A stretch of 64,000 nt of DNA from SURF-13 sp041695325. Its GTDB lineage: Bacteria > Pseudomonadota > Gammaproteobacteria > SURF-13. The notes below the pieces were generated by a model, which was not told where the DNA came from, did no database searches, and saw only the letters and a list, made by a program, of their open reading frames with translations. Positions 57,006 through 64,000 of this stretch are shown one piece after another; positions within the stretch are counted from its first letter, which is position 1; each line of letters opens with the position of its first letter. The DNA lies in the NCBI GenBank assembly GCA_041695325.1, contig JBGFRC010000009.1, positions 1 through 64,000 of the forward strand, given 5' to 3'. A program made the translations under genes and the position numbers.

Positions 57006-59158
57006 GACGCGGGTCTGCGTTCCTCGCGCAGGTAGCTCAGCACGCCGGTCAGCACGCCGGTCAGCAGCAGCGCGCCAAGGACAAACAACGGCGTCAGGAC
57101 AGGGGTGTTCCACTCCGCGCGCTTCCGGCTGCGCAGTTCGGGGTCTATGCGCGCGTATTTCAATTTATTGTTGGCCATCTCGTTGGGCTTGGCGTTTTTG
57201 TACCAGGCGTGATACAGGCCGAACTTCTTGCGATGCAATCCCCACAGCAGCGGCGCGTCCCGGCGCGCGATGTCCATCATCTGGACGATGAGCGCCAGGC
57301 GCTCGGGGCCGTCGTCCATGTTCTTCATTTGTTCAAACAGTTTATTGAATTCCGGATTATCGTAGTTCGCGGCGTTTTCTCCGTTCTTGCCGGCCTTGGC
57401 GTTCGGGCCGTAGAGCAGGAACATGAAATTCTCCGGGTCGGGATAGTCGGCGTTCCAGCCCCATTGCCAGATCTGCGCGCTGCCCTTCAGCATCTTTTCC
57501 TGAAAGCGGTTGAAATCGGTATTGCGGATGTCGAGCTGTAAATTCAGCTTCTGGAACTGCTTGCGCAGCCAATCAAGATAGGCCTTGCCATCCGGACCCG
57601 TCATCGCGGTGTCGAAGTGCAGCAATAAAGGTTTGCCCGTCGCGGCGTCGCGCCCGCTGGGATACCCCGCCTCGGCCAGCAAGCGGCGCGCCTCCTCAAG
57701 CGATTTGCGCTGCGGCCGCCCGTCCACCCAGTCATAGACATAAGGATTGATGCCCGCCTCGCCTTCGACGTGGCCGAAGATGCCGGGCGGGATGATGCCA
57801 TGCGCCGGGATGCCGCGCCCGTTGAGAAAGATGGAGATGAGTTCTTCGTAATCCACCGCGATGGAAATCGCCCGGCGCAGTTTGCTCGCCCGCTCGCTCA
57901 AGCCGCCCACCACCGGATCGAGCATGTTGAAGCCGATATAGGAAATATCCACACCGACGCTGGTCAGCAGGCGTATGTCCTTCTCCTGCATCGCCTCGGT
58001 GACCGCGGCGTCGCCCTGCGTCGTGATGCGCACCGCCTGATCGAAGCTGTCGGAGGTGATGCCGGAAACGTCGTAATACCCTTGCAGGAATTTGTTCCAG
58101 TACGGAATGCTTTCCTTCTCCAGGCTGTACACCACCTTGTCTATAAACGGCAACGGCTTGCCGGCGTCATCGAGCAGGCCGCGCTCGCGGTCTTCGGGCT
58201 CGCCCTCGGCGGGATACCGCTCGCCGTGAAAATTGGGATTGCGTTCCAGCACCATCTTGCGGTTAGGGTCGTTCACCGTGAGGCGATACGGCCCGGTGCC
58301 GACCGGGTACCAGTCCAGCGTGATGTTTTTTTCAATCAGCCCGGGCCGGGAATAAAAACGGTCCGCCTCGTGCGGCACCGGCGCGAAAAACGGCATCGCC
58401 AGCCAATACAGGAATTGCGGATATTTGCCATGCAGTTTGATACGGTAAGTATAGCGGTCTATGACCTCCGCGCCTTCCAGCGGATAGCGCGCAAGGTCAA
58501 GATAAGGCTGATTGTCCGGCTCCTGGGCCGCCTGGCTCAACGTCTCGCCGTACTCTTTAAGCCCTACGATGTATTCACTCATCAGGCCGAAGATCGGCGA
58601 GTGGATGCCGGGGTGGGCGAGGCGCTTGATCTGGTATACATAATCCGCCGCGACCAGCTCGCGCGTACCCTGTTGCGGAAAATCCGCGAGCGCGCGTATG
58701 TCTTTCAATTGCGCCGGAGTGAGGGCATGATAAAGAAAGGCACCGGAAGCATCTTGTGCAAACGCGGGATGCGGCTGATAGAGGATGCCGGGTTGGATGG
58801 TTATGTCGTACACGCTGTAGGCAATCCGCTCAGGGGCGGCATTTACCGGCAGTGGGCGGTTATCCCGGCCGAGATAGACGGCCTTGGGGACGTCCCGCGC
58901 GGCCAGGGGGATTAGCGTGTAAGGCCGCTTTAAATAATGATACTGCAGCGGCGGCTCGTAAATCTGCGCGATCAGGGCATATTCGTTTTCCACGTAGGAC
59001 TGGGCAGGATCAAGATGCTTGGGGCGCTGCTCAAAAGACGAATACAGGATGTTTTGCGCGTCATCCGCCGCGGGATAGGGGTTGTTCCACGGCCGCTCGC
59101 CGCAGCCCGCGGCCAGTAGAGCGGCCAGACACCATGCAAAGTAGAAACGAAATTTCAT
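57002..59158 (-). CDS. peptide-binding lipoprotein of ABC transporter, with extra C-terminal membrane helix
   Basis: 718 residues of SBP_bac_5 type. A lipobox (CLAALLAAGC, Cys19) marks it as a lipoprotein. Family segments include YTYRIKLHGKYPQFLYWLAMPFFAPVPHEA, VGTGPYRLTVNDPNRKMVLERNPNFHGERYP and LRRAISIAVDYEELISIFLNGRGIPAHGIIPPG. Unusually, a hydrophobic helix (LTPLFVLGALLLTGVLTGVLSYL) ends the protein before a basic tail, so it may be anchored at both ends. Start ATG 59158 (MKFRFYFAW). The peptide substrate is not known. Confidence 0.9.
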   Translation of the reverse strand: MKFRFYFAWCLAALLAAGCGERPWNNPYPAADDAQNILYSSFEQRPKHLDPAQSYVENEYALIAQIYEPPLQYHYLKRPYTLIPLAARDVPKAVYLGRDNRPLPVNAAPERIAYSVYDITIQPGILYQPHPAFAQDASGAFLYHALTPAQLKDIRALADFPQQGTRELVAADYVYQIKRLAHPGIHSPIFGLMSEYIVGLKEYGETLSQAAQEPDNQPYLDLARYPLEGAEVIDRYTYRIKLHGKYPQFLYWLAMPFFAPVPHEADRFYSRPGLIEKNITLDWYPVGTGPYRLTVNDPNRKMVLERNPNFHGERYPAEGEPEDRERGLLDDAGKPLPFIDKVVYSLEKESIPYWNKFLQGYYDVSGITSDSFDQAVRITTQGDAAVTEAMQEKDIRLLTSVGVDISYIGFNMLDPVVGGLSERASKLRRAISIAVDYEELISIFLNGRGIPAHGIIPPGIFGHVEGEAGINPYVYDWVDGRPQRKSLEEARRLLAEAGYPSGRDAATGKPLLLHFDTAMTGPDGKAYLDWLRKQFQKLNLQLDIRNTDFNRFQEKMLKGSAQIWQWGWNADYPDPENFMFLLYGPNAKAGKNGENAANYDNPEFNKLFEQMKNMDDGPERLALIVQMMDIARRDAPLLWGLHRKKFGLYHAWYKNAKPNEMANNKLKYARIDPELRSRKRAEWNTPVLTPLFVLGALLLTGVLTGVLSYLREERRPAS

Positions 59159-59193
59159 CACTGCCAAGGATACACCAAGCGCCGCCCTATGCG

Positions 59194-59221
59194 TTGCGCC
59201 CAATTTTAGATACTCTATTAT
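59194..59221 (+). promoter_or_regulatory. probable sigma-70 promoter of fabI-acsA
   Basis: TTGCGC (59194-59199), 16-nt spacer, TATTAT (59216-59221) within the divergent gap between the binding-protein gene and fabI. A ribosome site GAAGGACA precedes the ATG at 59253. Confidence 0.45.
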
Positions 59222-59252
59222 CACTCAAGTCACCCGATAGAAGGACATCGCC

Positions 59253-60035
59253 ATGGGATTCTTAGCCGGCAAAAACGCGCTTATCGTAGGATTGGCCAGC
59301 AACCGCTCCATTGCCTGGGGCATCGCCCAGGCCATGCAGCGGGAAGGCGCGGAGCTGGCCTTCACTTATCAGAACGAGCGCCTCCATGATCGTGTGGAGA
59401 AAATGGCCTCGGAATGCGGCTCGGTCATCACCCTGCCGTGCGATGTCGGCAACGACACCGAAATCAACGCGGTATTTGAACATCTGGACAACTACTGGGA
59501 TCACCTCGACATCATCGTTCACTCCGTGGCCTACGCCCCTTCCGAACAGTTGGAAGGCAGCTACCTGGACAGCGTCACGCGCAACGGTTTCCTCACCGCG
59601 CACGACATCAGTTCCTACAGCTTCGCCGCGCTTGCCAAGGCCGGGCGCAACATGATGCAAAACCGCAATGGCGCGCTGCTCACCTTGAGCTATCTCGGCG
59701 CCGAGCGCGTCATGCCCAACTATAATGTGATGGGTGTCGCCAAGGCCAGCCTCGAAGCCAACGTGCGCTACATGGCCGACAGTCTGGGACCGGAAGGCAT
59801 CCGCGTCAATGCCGTCTCGGCCGGACCGATCCGCACCCTTGCCGCTTCGGGCATCAGCGGCTTCCGCAAGATGCTGGAGCACGTGGAGAAAATCGCACCG
59901 CTGCGCCGCAACGTCACCATTGAAGACGTCGGCAACGCCGCCGCCTTCCTTTGCTCCGACCTCGCCGCCGGCATCACCGGCGAGGTGCTGTACGTGGACA
60001 GCGGTTATCACATCACGGGGATGGGAGCGCTTTAG
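59253..60035 (+). CDS. fabI: enoyl-ACP reductase FabI
   Basis: 260 residues. NAD-binding start GLASNRSIAWGIAQAM, and the catalytic Tyr and Lys in YNVMGVAKASLEANVRYMA with the typical six-residue spacing. AGPIRTLAASGI is the substrate loop that contacts triclosan in homologues. It completes each fatty-acid elongation cycle. It is followed after 1 bp by acsA. Confidence 0.96.
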   Translation: MGFLAGKNALIVGLASNRSIAWGIAQAMQREGAELAFTYQNERLHDRVEKMASECGSVITLPCDVGNDTEINAVFEHLDNYWDHLDIIVHSVAYAPSEQLEGSYLDSVTRNGFLTAHDISSYSFAALAKAGRNMMQNRNGALLTLSYLGAERVMPNYNVMGVAKASLEANVRYMADSLGPEGIRVNAVSAGPIRTLAASGISGFRKMLEHVEKIAPLRRNVTIEDVGNAAAFLCSDLAAGITGEVLYVDSGYHITGMGAL

Positions 60036-60036
60036 C

Positions 60037-62004
60037 ATGAGCACCGCAACCATTGAATCCGTTTTGCACGAGCGGCGGCTGTTTCAGCCGCCGGCAACGT
60101 TTGTCGCGCGCGCGCGCATCAAAGGCATGGCCGAGCTGAGAACCTTGCAACAGCAGGCCGCGCAAGATCATGAACAATTCTGGGCCGGTCTCGCGCGCGA
60201 GCAGATAAGCTGGCACAAGCCCTTCACGCGCATACTCGACAGCAGCCATGCGCCGCACTACCGCTGGTTCGATGGCGGACTGCTGAACGTCTCCTACAAC
60301 TGCCTGGACCGGAACCTCAAAGACAAGGCCAACAAAACCGCCGTCATTTTCGAAGGCGAACAGGGCGACATCCGCCGCGTGACCTACGCCGAGCTGCACC
60401 GCGATGTGTGCCGCTTCGCCAACGCCCTTAAAGCGCGCGGCATCAAGCAAGGCGACCGGGTGGTGATCTACCTGCCTATGGTGCCCGAAGCCGTCGTCGC
60501 CATGCAGGCGTGCGCACGCATCGGCGCGATCCACTCCGTGGTGTTTGGCGGCTTCTCCGCGCAGTCGCTGAAAGACCGCATCGAGGACGCCGGCGCGAGG
60601 ATGCTCATCACCGCCGACGGCGGCGCGCGCGGCGGCAAGGTCATTGAACTGAAACTCGCCGCCGACCAGGCGCTGGCCAAGGGTTGCCCCACCATTGAAT
60701 CGGTCGTGGTCTTGAAGCGCAGCGGCCAAACCGTTCCCATGCAAAGCGGGCGCGATGTATGGTGGCACGACGCGGTGAAAAACGTATCCGATCAATGCGA
60801 ACCGGCGTGGCTGGAGAGCGAGCATCCCTTATTTCTGCTTTACACCTCCGGCTCCACCGGCAAACCAAAAGGCATACAACACTCCAGCGCCGGCTACCTG
60901 CTCGGCGCCATCGTCACCATGCAGTGGGTATTCGACATCCGCGATGACGACGTCTTCTGGTGCACCGCCGACGTGGGCTGGGTGACCGGCCATAGCTACA
61001 TTGCCTATGGGCCGCTTGCCACCGGCGCGACCATGGTGATGTATGAAGGCGCGCCGACCATACCCGACGGCGGACGCTTCTGGGACATCTGCCAGCGCCA
61101 CGGCGTCACCATCTTCTACACCGCGCCCACCGCGATACGCGGCCTGATGAAACTGGGCGACGACATTCCCGCCAAATACGATTTATCCAGACTGCGTCTG
61201 CTCGGCACGGTGGGCGAGCCGATCAATCCAGAAGCCTGGATGTGGTATCACAAACACATTGGCCACGAACGCTGCCCCATCACCGACACCTGGTGGCAGA
61301 CCGAAACCGGCGCGCACCTCATCGCCCCCATCCCCGGCGCGCTGCCCACCAAACCCGGCTCCTGCACCCTGCCCCTGCCCGGCATCGCAGCGGACGTCGT
61401 GGACGAAGAAGGCAACAGCATTGCCAAACCCGACCAGGGCGGTCATCTCGTCATCAAAAAGCCGTGGCCGTTCATGCTGCGCGGCATCTGGGGCGACGAG
61501 CAGCGCTACCTGGACACCTACTGGAAAAAATTCCAAAACAGATACTACGTCGCGGGCGACACCGCGCACAAAGACGAAGACGGCTATTTCTGGATCATGG
61601 GCCGCGCCGACGACGTGCTCAAGGTCTCCGGCCACCGCCTCGGCACCATGGAGATCGAATCCGCCCTGGTCGCGCACCCCAAGGTCGCCGAAGCCGCTGT
61701 GGTCGGCAAACCTGACGAGGTCAAAGGCGAGGTTGTATTCGCCTACGTCGTGCTGAAAGGCCCGCGCCCCGCGGGCGGCGTGGACGAAACCCTCACCAAA
61801 GAGCTGCGCGCCTGGGTCACCGAGCAAATCGGCCCCATCGCCCGTCCCGATGACATCCGCTATGCGGATAACTTACCAAAAACCCGCTCCGGCAAAATCA
61901 TGCGCCGCCTGCTGCGCTCCATCGCCGCCGGCGAGGCCATCACCCAAGACACCTCGACGCTGGAAAACGAGGCGATACTGTTGCAGTTGCAGGGGAAGGC
62001 GTGA
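60037..62004 (+). CDS. acsA: acetyl-CoA synthetase
   Basis: 655 residues, usual length. Motifs: LYTSGSTGKPKGI (phosphate loop), WWQTETG, YVAGDTAHKDEDGYFWIMGRADDVLKVSGHRLGT and PKTRSGKIMRRLLR with the Lys that is acetylated in control of this enzyme. It makes acetyl-CoA from acetate, ATP and CoA. The start at 60037 matches family length; the frame stays open upstream through fabI but that part is unrelated. Confidence 0.97.
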   Translation: MSTATIESVLHERRLFQPPATFVARARIKGMAELRTLQQQAAQDHEQFWAGLAREQISWHKPFTRILDSSHAPHYRWFDGGLLNVSYNCLDRNLKDKANKTAVIFEGEQGDIRRVTYAELHRDVCRFANALKARGIKQGDRVVIYLPMVPEAVVAMQACARIGAIHSVVFGGFSAQSLKDRIEDAGARMLITADGGARGGKVIELKLAADQALAKGCPTIESVVVLKRSGQTVPMQSGRDVWWHDAVKNVSDQCEPAWLESEHPLFLLYTSGSTGKPKGIQHSSAGYLLGAIVTMQWVFDIRDDDVFWCTADVGWVTGHSYIAYGPLATGATMVMYEGAPTIPDGGRFWDICQRHGVTIFYTAPTAIRGLMKLGDDIPAKYDLSRLRLLGTVGEPINPEAWMWYHKHIGHERCPITDTWWQTETGAHLIAPIPGALPTKPGSCTLPLPGIAADVVDEEGNSIAKPDQGGHLVIKKPWPFMLRGIWGDEQRYLDTYWKKFQNRYYVAGDTAHKDEDGYFWIMGRADDVLKVSGHRLGTMEIESALVAHPKVAEAAVVGKPDEVKGEVVFAYVVLKGPRPAGGVDETLTKELRAWVTEQIGPIARPDDIRYADNLPKTRSGKIMRRLLRSIAAGEAITQDTSTLENEAILLQLQGKA

Positions 62005-62061
62005 GCCTGAGCTGTTGCGCTTGATCCGGCCCCCTGCCAACTGTTGAAATAAACCGCGTAG

Positions 62062-63048
62062 ATGCAACGTGCCACCCATCGCTTCCACGGCGCCTTTAGT
62101 CCGCCCTGGTGGCTGCGCAACGCGCATCTGCAAACGTTGTGGGCGGCCCTTGTGCGCCGTGCGCCAAAACCTGCGCTGCGGCGGGAACGGCTGGAGCTGC
62201 CGGATGGGGATTTTGTTGATCTGGACTGGACTACCGGAGCGAGCGGTCCGGTGGTCGTCGTCTTGCACGGCTTGCAGGGTTCCAGCGGCTCCAATTATGC
62301 GCGCGGCCTTTTGGAGTCTCTGCACCAACAAGGCTTCCGCGCCGTGCTCATGCATTTTCGCGGTTGCAGCGGCGAATCAAACCGGTTATCGCGCTTTTAT
62401 CATGCCGGGGAAACCGGCGATCTCCACACCCTGATTCATGCGCTGCGCGCGCGTGAGCCGCACACGCCACTTGCCGCAGTAGGCTACTCTTTGGGCGGCA
62501 ACGTGCTGTTGAACTATCTGGGCCAGCCGGGGAACAACGCGCCGCTGGCGTGCGCGGTAGCGGTATCGGTGCCGTTTGATTTACATCACGCCGCGCAGCG
62601 GCTGGAACGCGGGTTTTCCAGAGTTTATCAGTATGGTTTGTTGCGTTCTTTGCGTATAGCCGTGCGCAAGAAATTCAAATCCCTGTCCGCGCCGGTTGGT
62701 CTGGATGAGCTCTCCCGAATCAACAGCCTGCGTGACTATGACGATAAAATCACCGCGCCGTTGCACGGTTTTTCCGGCGTGGACGAGTACTATACGAAAT
62801 CAAGCTGCCGCCAATCCTTAAACCGGATACGCACACCGACGCTGATTCTGCACGCCGCCGATGACCCGTTTATGACGCCCGCCGCCATCCCGTCGCCTGA
62901 CGAACTCTCGCCCTGCGTGACGCTGGAACTTTCCGAGCATGGCGGGCATGTGGGCTTTGTAGGCGGCGCACCCTGGGAAGCCTGTTACTGGCTGGAGCAG
63001 CGCATACCGGAGTATCTCAAAAACGCATTTATGTCGTTACGTATATAA
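62062..63048 (+). CDS. alpha/beta hydrolase, YheT family
   Basis: 328 residues. PPWWLRNAHLQTLWAAL at the N terminus is the YheT signature. The hydrolase fold shows VVLHGLQGSSGSNYARGL, the nucleophile elbow GYSLGGN, LHAADDPFM (Asp) and SEHGGHVGF (His). It is an esterase-like enzyme of unknown substrate. Confidence 0.93.
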   Translation: MQRATHRFHGAFSPPWWLRNAHLQTLWAALVRRAPKPALRRERLELPDGDFVDLDWTTGASGPVVVVLHGLQGSSGSNYARGLLESLHQQGFRAVLMHFRGCSGESNRLSRFYHAGETGDLHTLIHALRAREPHTPLAAVGYSLGGNVLLNYLGQPGNNAPLACAVAVSVPFDLHHAAQRLERGFSRVYQYGLLRSLRIAVRKKFKSLSAPVGLDELSRINSLRDYDDKITAPLHGFSGVDEYYTKSSCRQSLNRIRTPTLILHAADDPFMTPAAIPSPDELSPCVTLELSEHGGHVGFVGGAPWEACYWLEQRIPEYLKNAFMSLRI

Positions 63049-63075
63049 TGCCCATACCATGCGGGAGCCGGCCTG

Positions 63076-63702
63076 ATGCAATTTGACACCATACTGCTTA
63101 TTAAGCAATACGTCTCCTTGCTGGTGGTGCTCGCCCCCCTCGACGTGATGCCGCTTTATCTCGCGCTCACGCACGACATGGAGCCCGCGCGGCGGCGCAG
63201 GGTTTTACTGCGCATGATCGTCACCGTGCTGGTGACGCTGCTGTTCTTCCAATACGGCGGCATGTATCTGTTCACGCTGATCGGCATCAGCCTGCCGAGC
63301 TTCCAGGTGGCGGGCGGGCTGATCCTCGCCTCGATGGCCTGGTCCATGCTGCATGCCGAGCCGTCGCGCCTGCAAAGCCTGCGTGAAGACGATACTGCGC
63401 AGCGCGAGGACGTTTCCATCGTGCCGCTCGGCATTCCCATGCTGGCCGGCCCCGGCACCATCACCGCAGTGATTCTTTACACTCAGCAGCAGGGCGCGAG
63501 CCTGGCCGGGCACGCGCAACTGAGCGGCGTAATACTGCTCACGGCGCTTACGCTCTATGTGCTGTTCCGCATGGCGGGGCCGCTGTTCGCCAAGATAGGC
63601 CCGACCGGCGCGCGTGTCACCACGCGCATCATGGGCTTGCTGCTGCTTGCGGTGGCGATGGAATTTATCTTGCGCGGCGTTACCGCGGTGCTGGACCGTT
63701 AG
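63076..63702 (+). CDS. MarC family membrane protein
   Basis: 208 residues with six predicted helices. LDVMPLYLALTHDM, FTLIGISLPSFQVAGGLILASMAWSML and IPMLAGPGTITAVILYT are family hallmarks (UPF0056/MarC). Function unsettled; the old link to multiple antibiotic resistance was not confirmed. Its last codons overlap the convergent gene by 23 bp. Confidence 0.92.
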   Translation: MQFDTILLIKQYVSLLVVLAPLDVMPLYLALTHDMEPARRRRVLLRMIVTVLVTLLFFQYGGMYLFTLIGISLPSFQVAGGLILASMAWSMLHAEPSRLQSLREDDTAQREDVSIVPLGIPMLAGPGTITAVILYTQQQGASLAGHAQLSGVILLTALTLYVLFRMAGPLFAKIGPTGARVTTRIMGLLLLAVAMEFILRGVTAVLDR

Positions 63703-64000
63703 TGGGTACTTCTTCCACTTTAATCAAGACCCGGCGTTGTTCCTTGCGCAGCCCGCGCGTCGAGGACAGGATTTCGCCGTCCGCCGAGCCTTGCTCGCGC
63801 ACCGCGCCGCCGATGTCCATCCACTCGCCGAGCTTGCCTGACACCGTGGTGTGTATGCGCTGGATATTGATTGCGCCGCCGTCGCGCTGATCCACCAGCG
63901 CACGTTGCGGGCTGATTTCCAGCGTTACGTTGCTGCCGCTTACGCGCGCCAGCACGCTGAAACCGGTGGTGATGTCTTTGTAAGTGACGGTGTTGTACGC
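63680..64000 (-). CDS. C-terminal part of an unidentified protein, possibly secretin-related
   Basis: The minus frame is open from the window edge to the TAA at 63682-63680: AYNTVTYKDITTGFSVLARV then SGSNVTLEISPQRALVDQRD, then TTVSGKLGEWMDIGGAVREQ. The alternating hydrophobic pattern and the VSGKLGEWMDIGG segment recall short secretin/NolW-like proteins, but I cannot confirm this. The start lies outside the window. Confidence 0.6.
   Translation of the reverse strand, partial: AYNTVTYKDITTGFSVLARVSGSNVTLEISPQRALVDQRDGGAINIQRIHTTVSGKLGEWMDIGGAVREQGSADGEILSSTRGLRKEQRRVLIKVEEVPTNGPAPR

Noticed and set aside
59734..60036. Longer acetyl-CoA synthetase starting inside fabI
   Set aside because: The extra residues are an out-of-frame reading of fabI; the start at 60037 gives the family length.
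341..62047. Many long open frames on the strand opposite to real genes
   Set aside because: They mirror high-GC codon bias of the true genes, lack ribosome sites and have Arg/His/Gln-rich low-complexity translations.

Overview
The window is a high-GC chromosomal segment of a motile gammaproteobacterium. Three gene orders support this: fliK...fliLMNOPQR-flhBAFG-fliA-cheYZAB-motCD-parC-parP-cheW, as in Pseudomonas and Vibrio; mltD/gloB/methyltransferase/rnhA/dnaQ, as in E. coli; and a YejABEF-like peptide ABC operon. I cannot name a genus. A palindrome family and several IS remnants scattered through the segment suggest an environmental genome rich in small repeats.

Layout. (1) 1-3360: a copper/silver-type RND efflux operon on the minus strand (small exported Cys protein, cusC-, cusB- and cusA-like genes) behind a strong sigma-70 promoter. 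(2) 3440-5332: a REC-GGDEF-EAL protein with a degenerate GGDEF motif. (3) 5338-30442: about 25 kb of flagellar and chemotaxis genes, all on the minus strand. It has two clear sigma-54 promoters, one before fliL and one before fliK, and two inserted sensor genes: a protoglobin-PAS-GGDEF-EAL protein and a methyl-accepting protein with a periplasmic c-type haem motif. (4) 30479-40004: housekeeping genes and some decay, including a broken msrQ, a Bax-inhibitor-1 family gene, tRNA-Ser, argA, msrB, an orphan higA with a toxin remnant, ilvD, dnaQ, rnhA, a methyltransferase, gloB and a frameshifted mltD. (5) 40005-51780: an AT-richer island between IS remnants. (6) 51825-64000: a quinone oxidoreductase, the peptide ABC transporter, fabI, acsA, a YheT-type hydrolase, marC and a partial gene.

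The most interesting part is the island. It encodes a sigma-54 activator with an N-terminal PilZ domain, a periplasmic C39-type cysteine peptidase, a 1110-residue exported protein made of 14 Asn/Gln-rich repeats, three small exported proteins and an outer-membrane beta-barrel. The parts list resembles the Fap functional-amyloid system (repeat subunits, FapD C39 peptidase, FapF barrel). The order and sequences differ, and a consensus sigma-54 promoter precedes the operon. Three of the exported proteins share a motif of the type LSxxExxxxxAQG. It resembles the double-glycine leaders that C39 peptidases cut, which suggests an enzyme-substrate set. The PilZ domain and the c-di-GMP enzymes nearby suggest, but do not prove, c-di-GMP control.

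Two repeat families also stand out. One is an 18-21 nt palindrome of the type CCTGCCTGC-GCAGGCAGG. It sits in frame inside real proteins, where it reads LPAQAG, and five copies lie within about 230 bp of one IS3 remnant. The other is a multi-hairpin element in two copies whose arms differ by compensating base changes.
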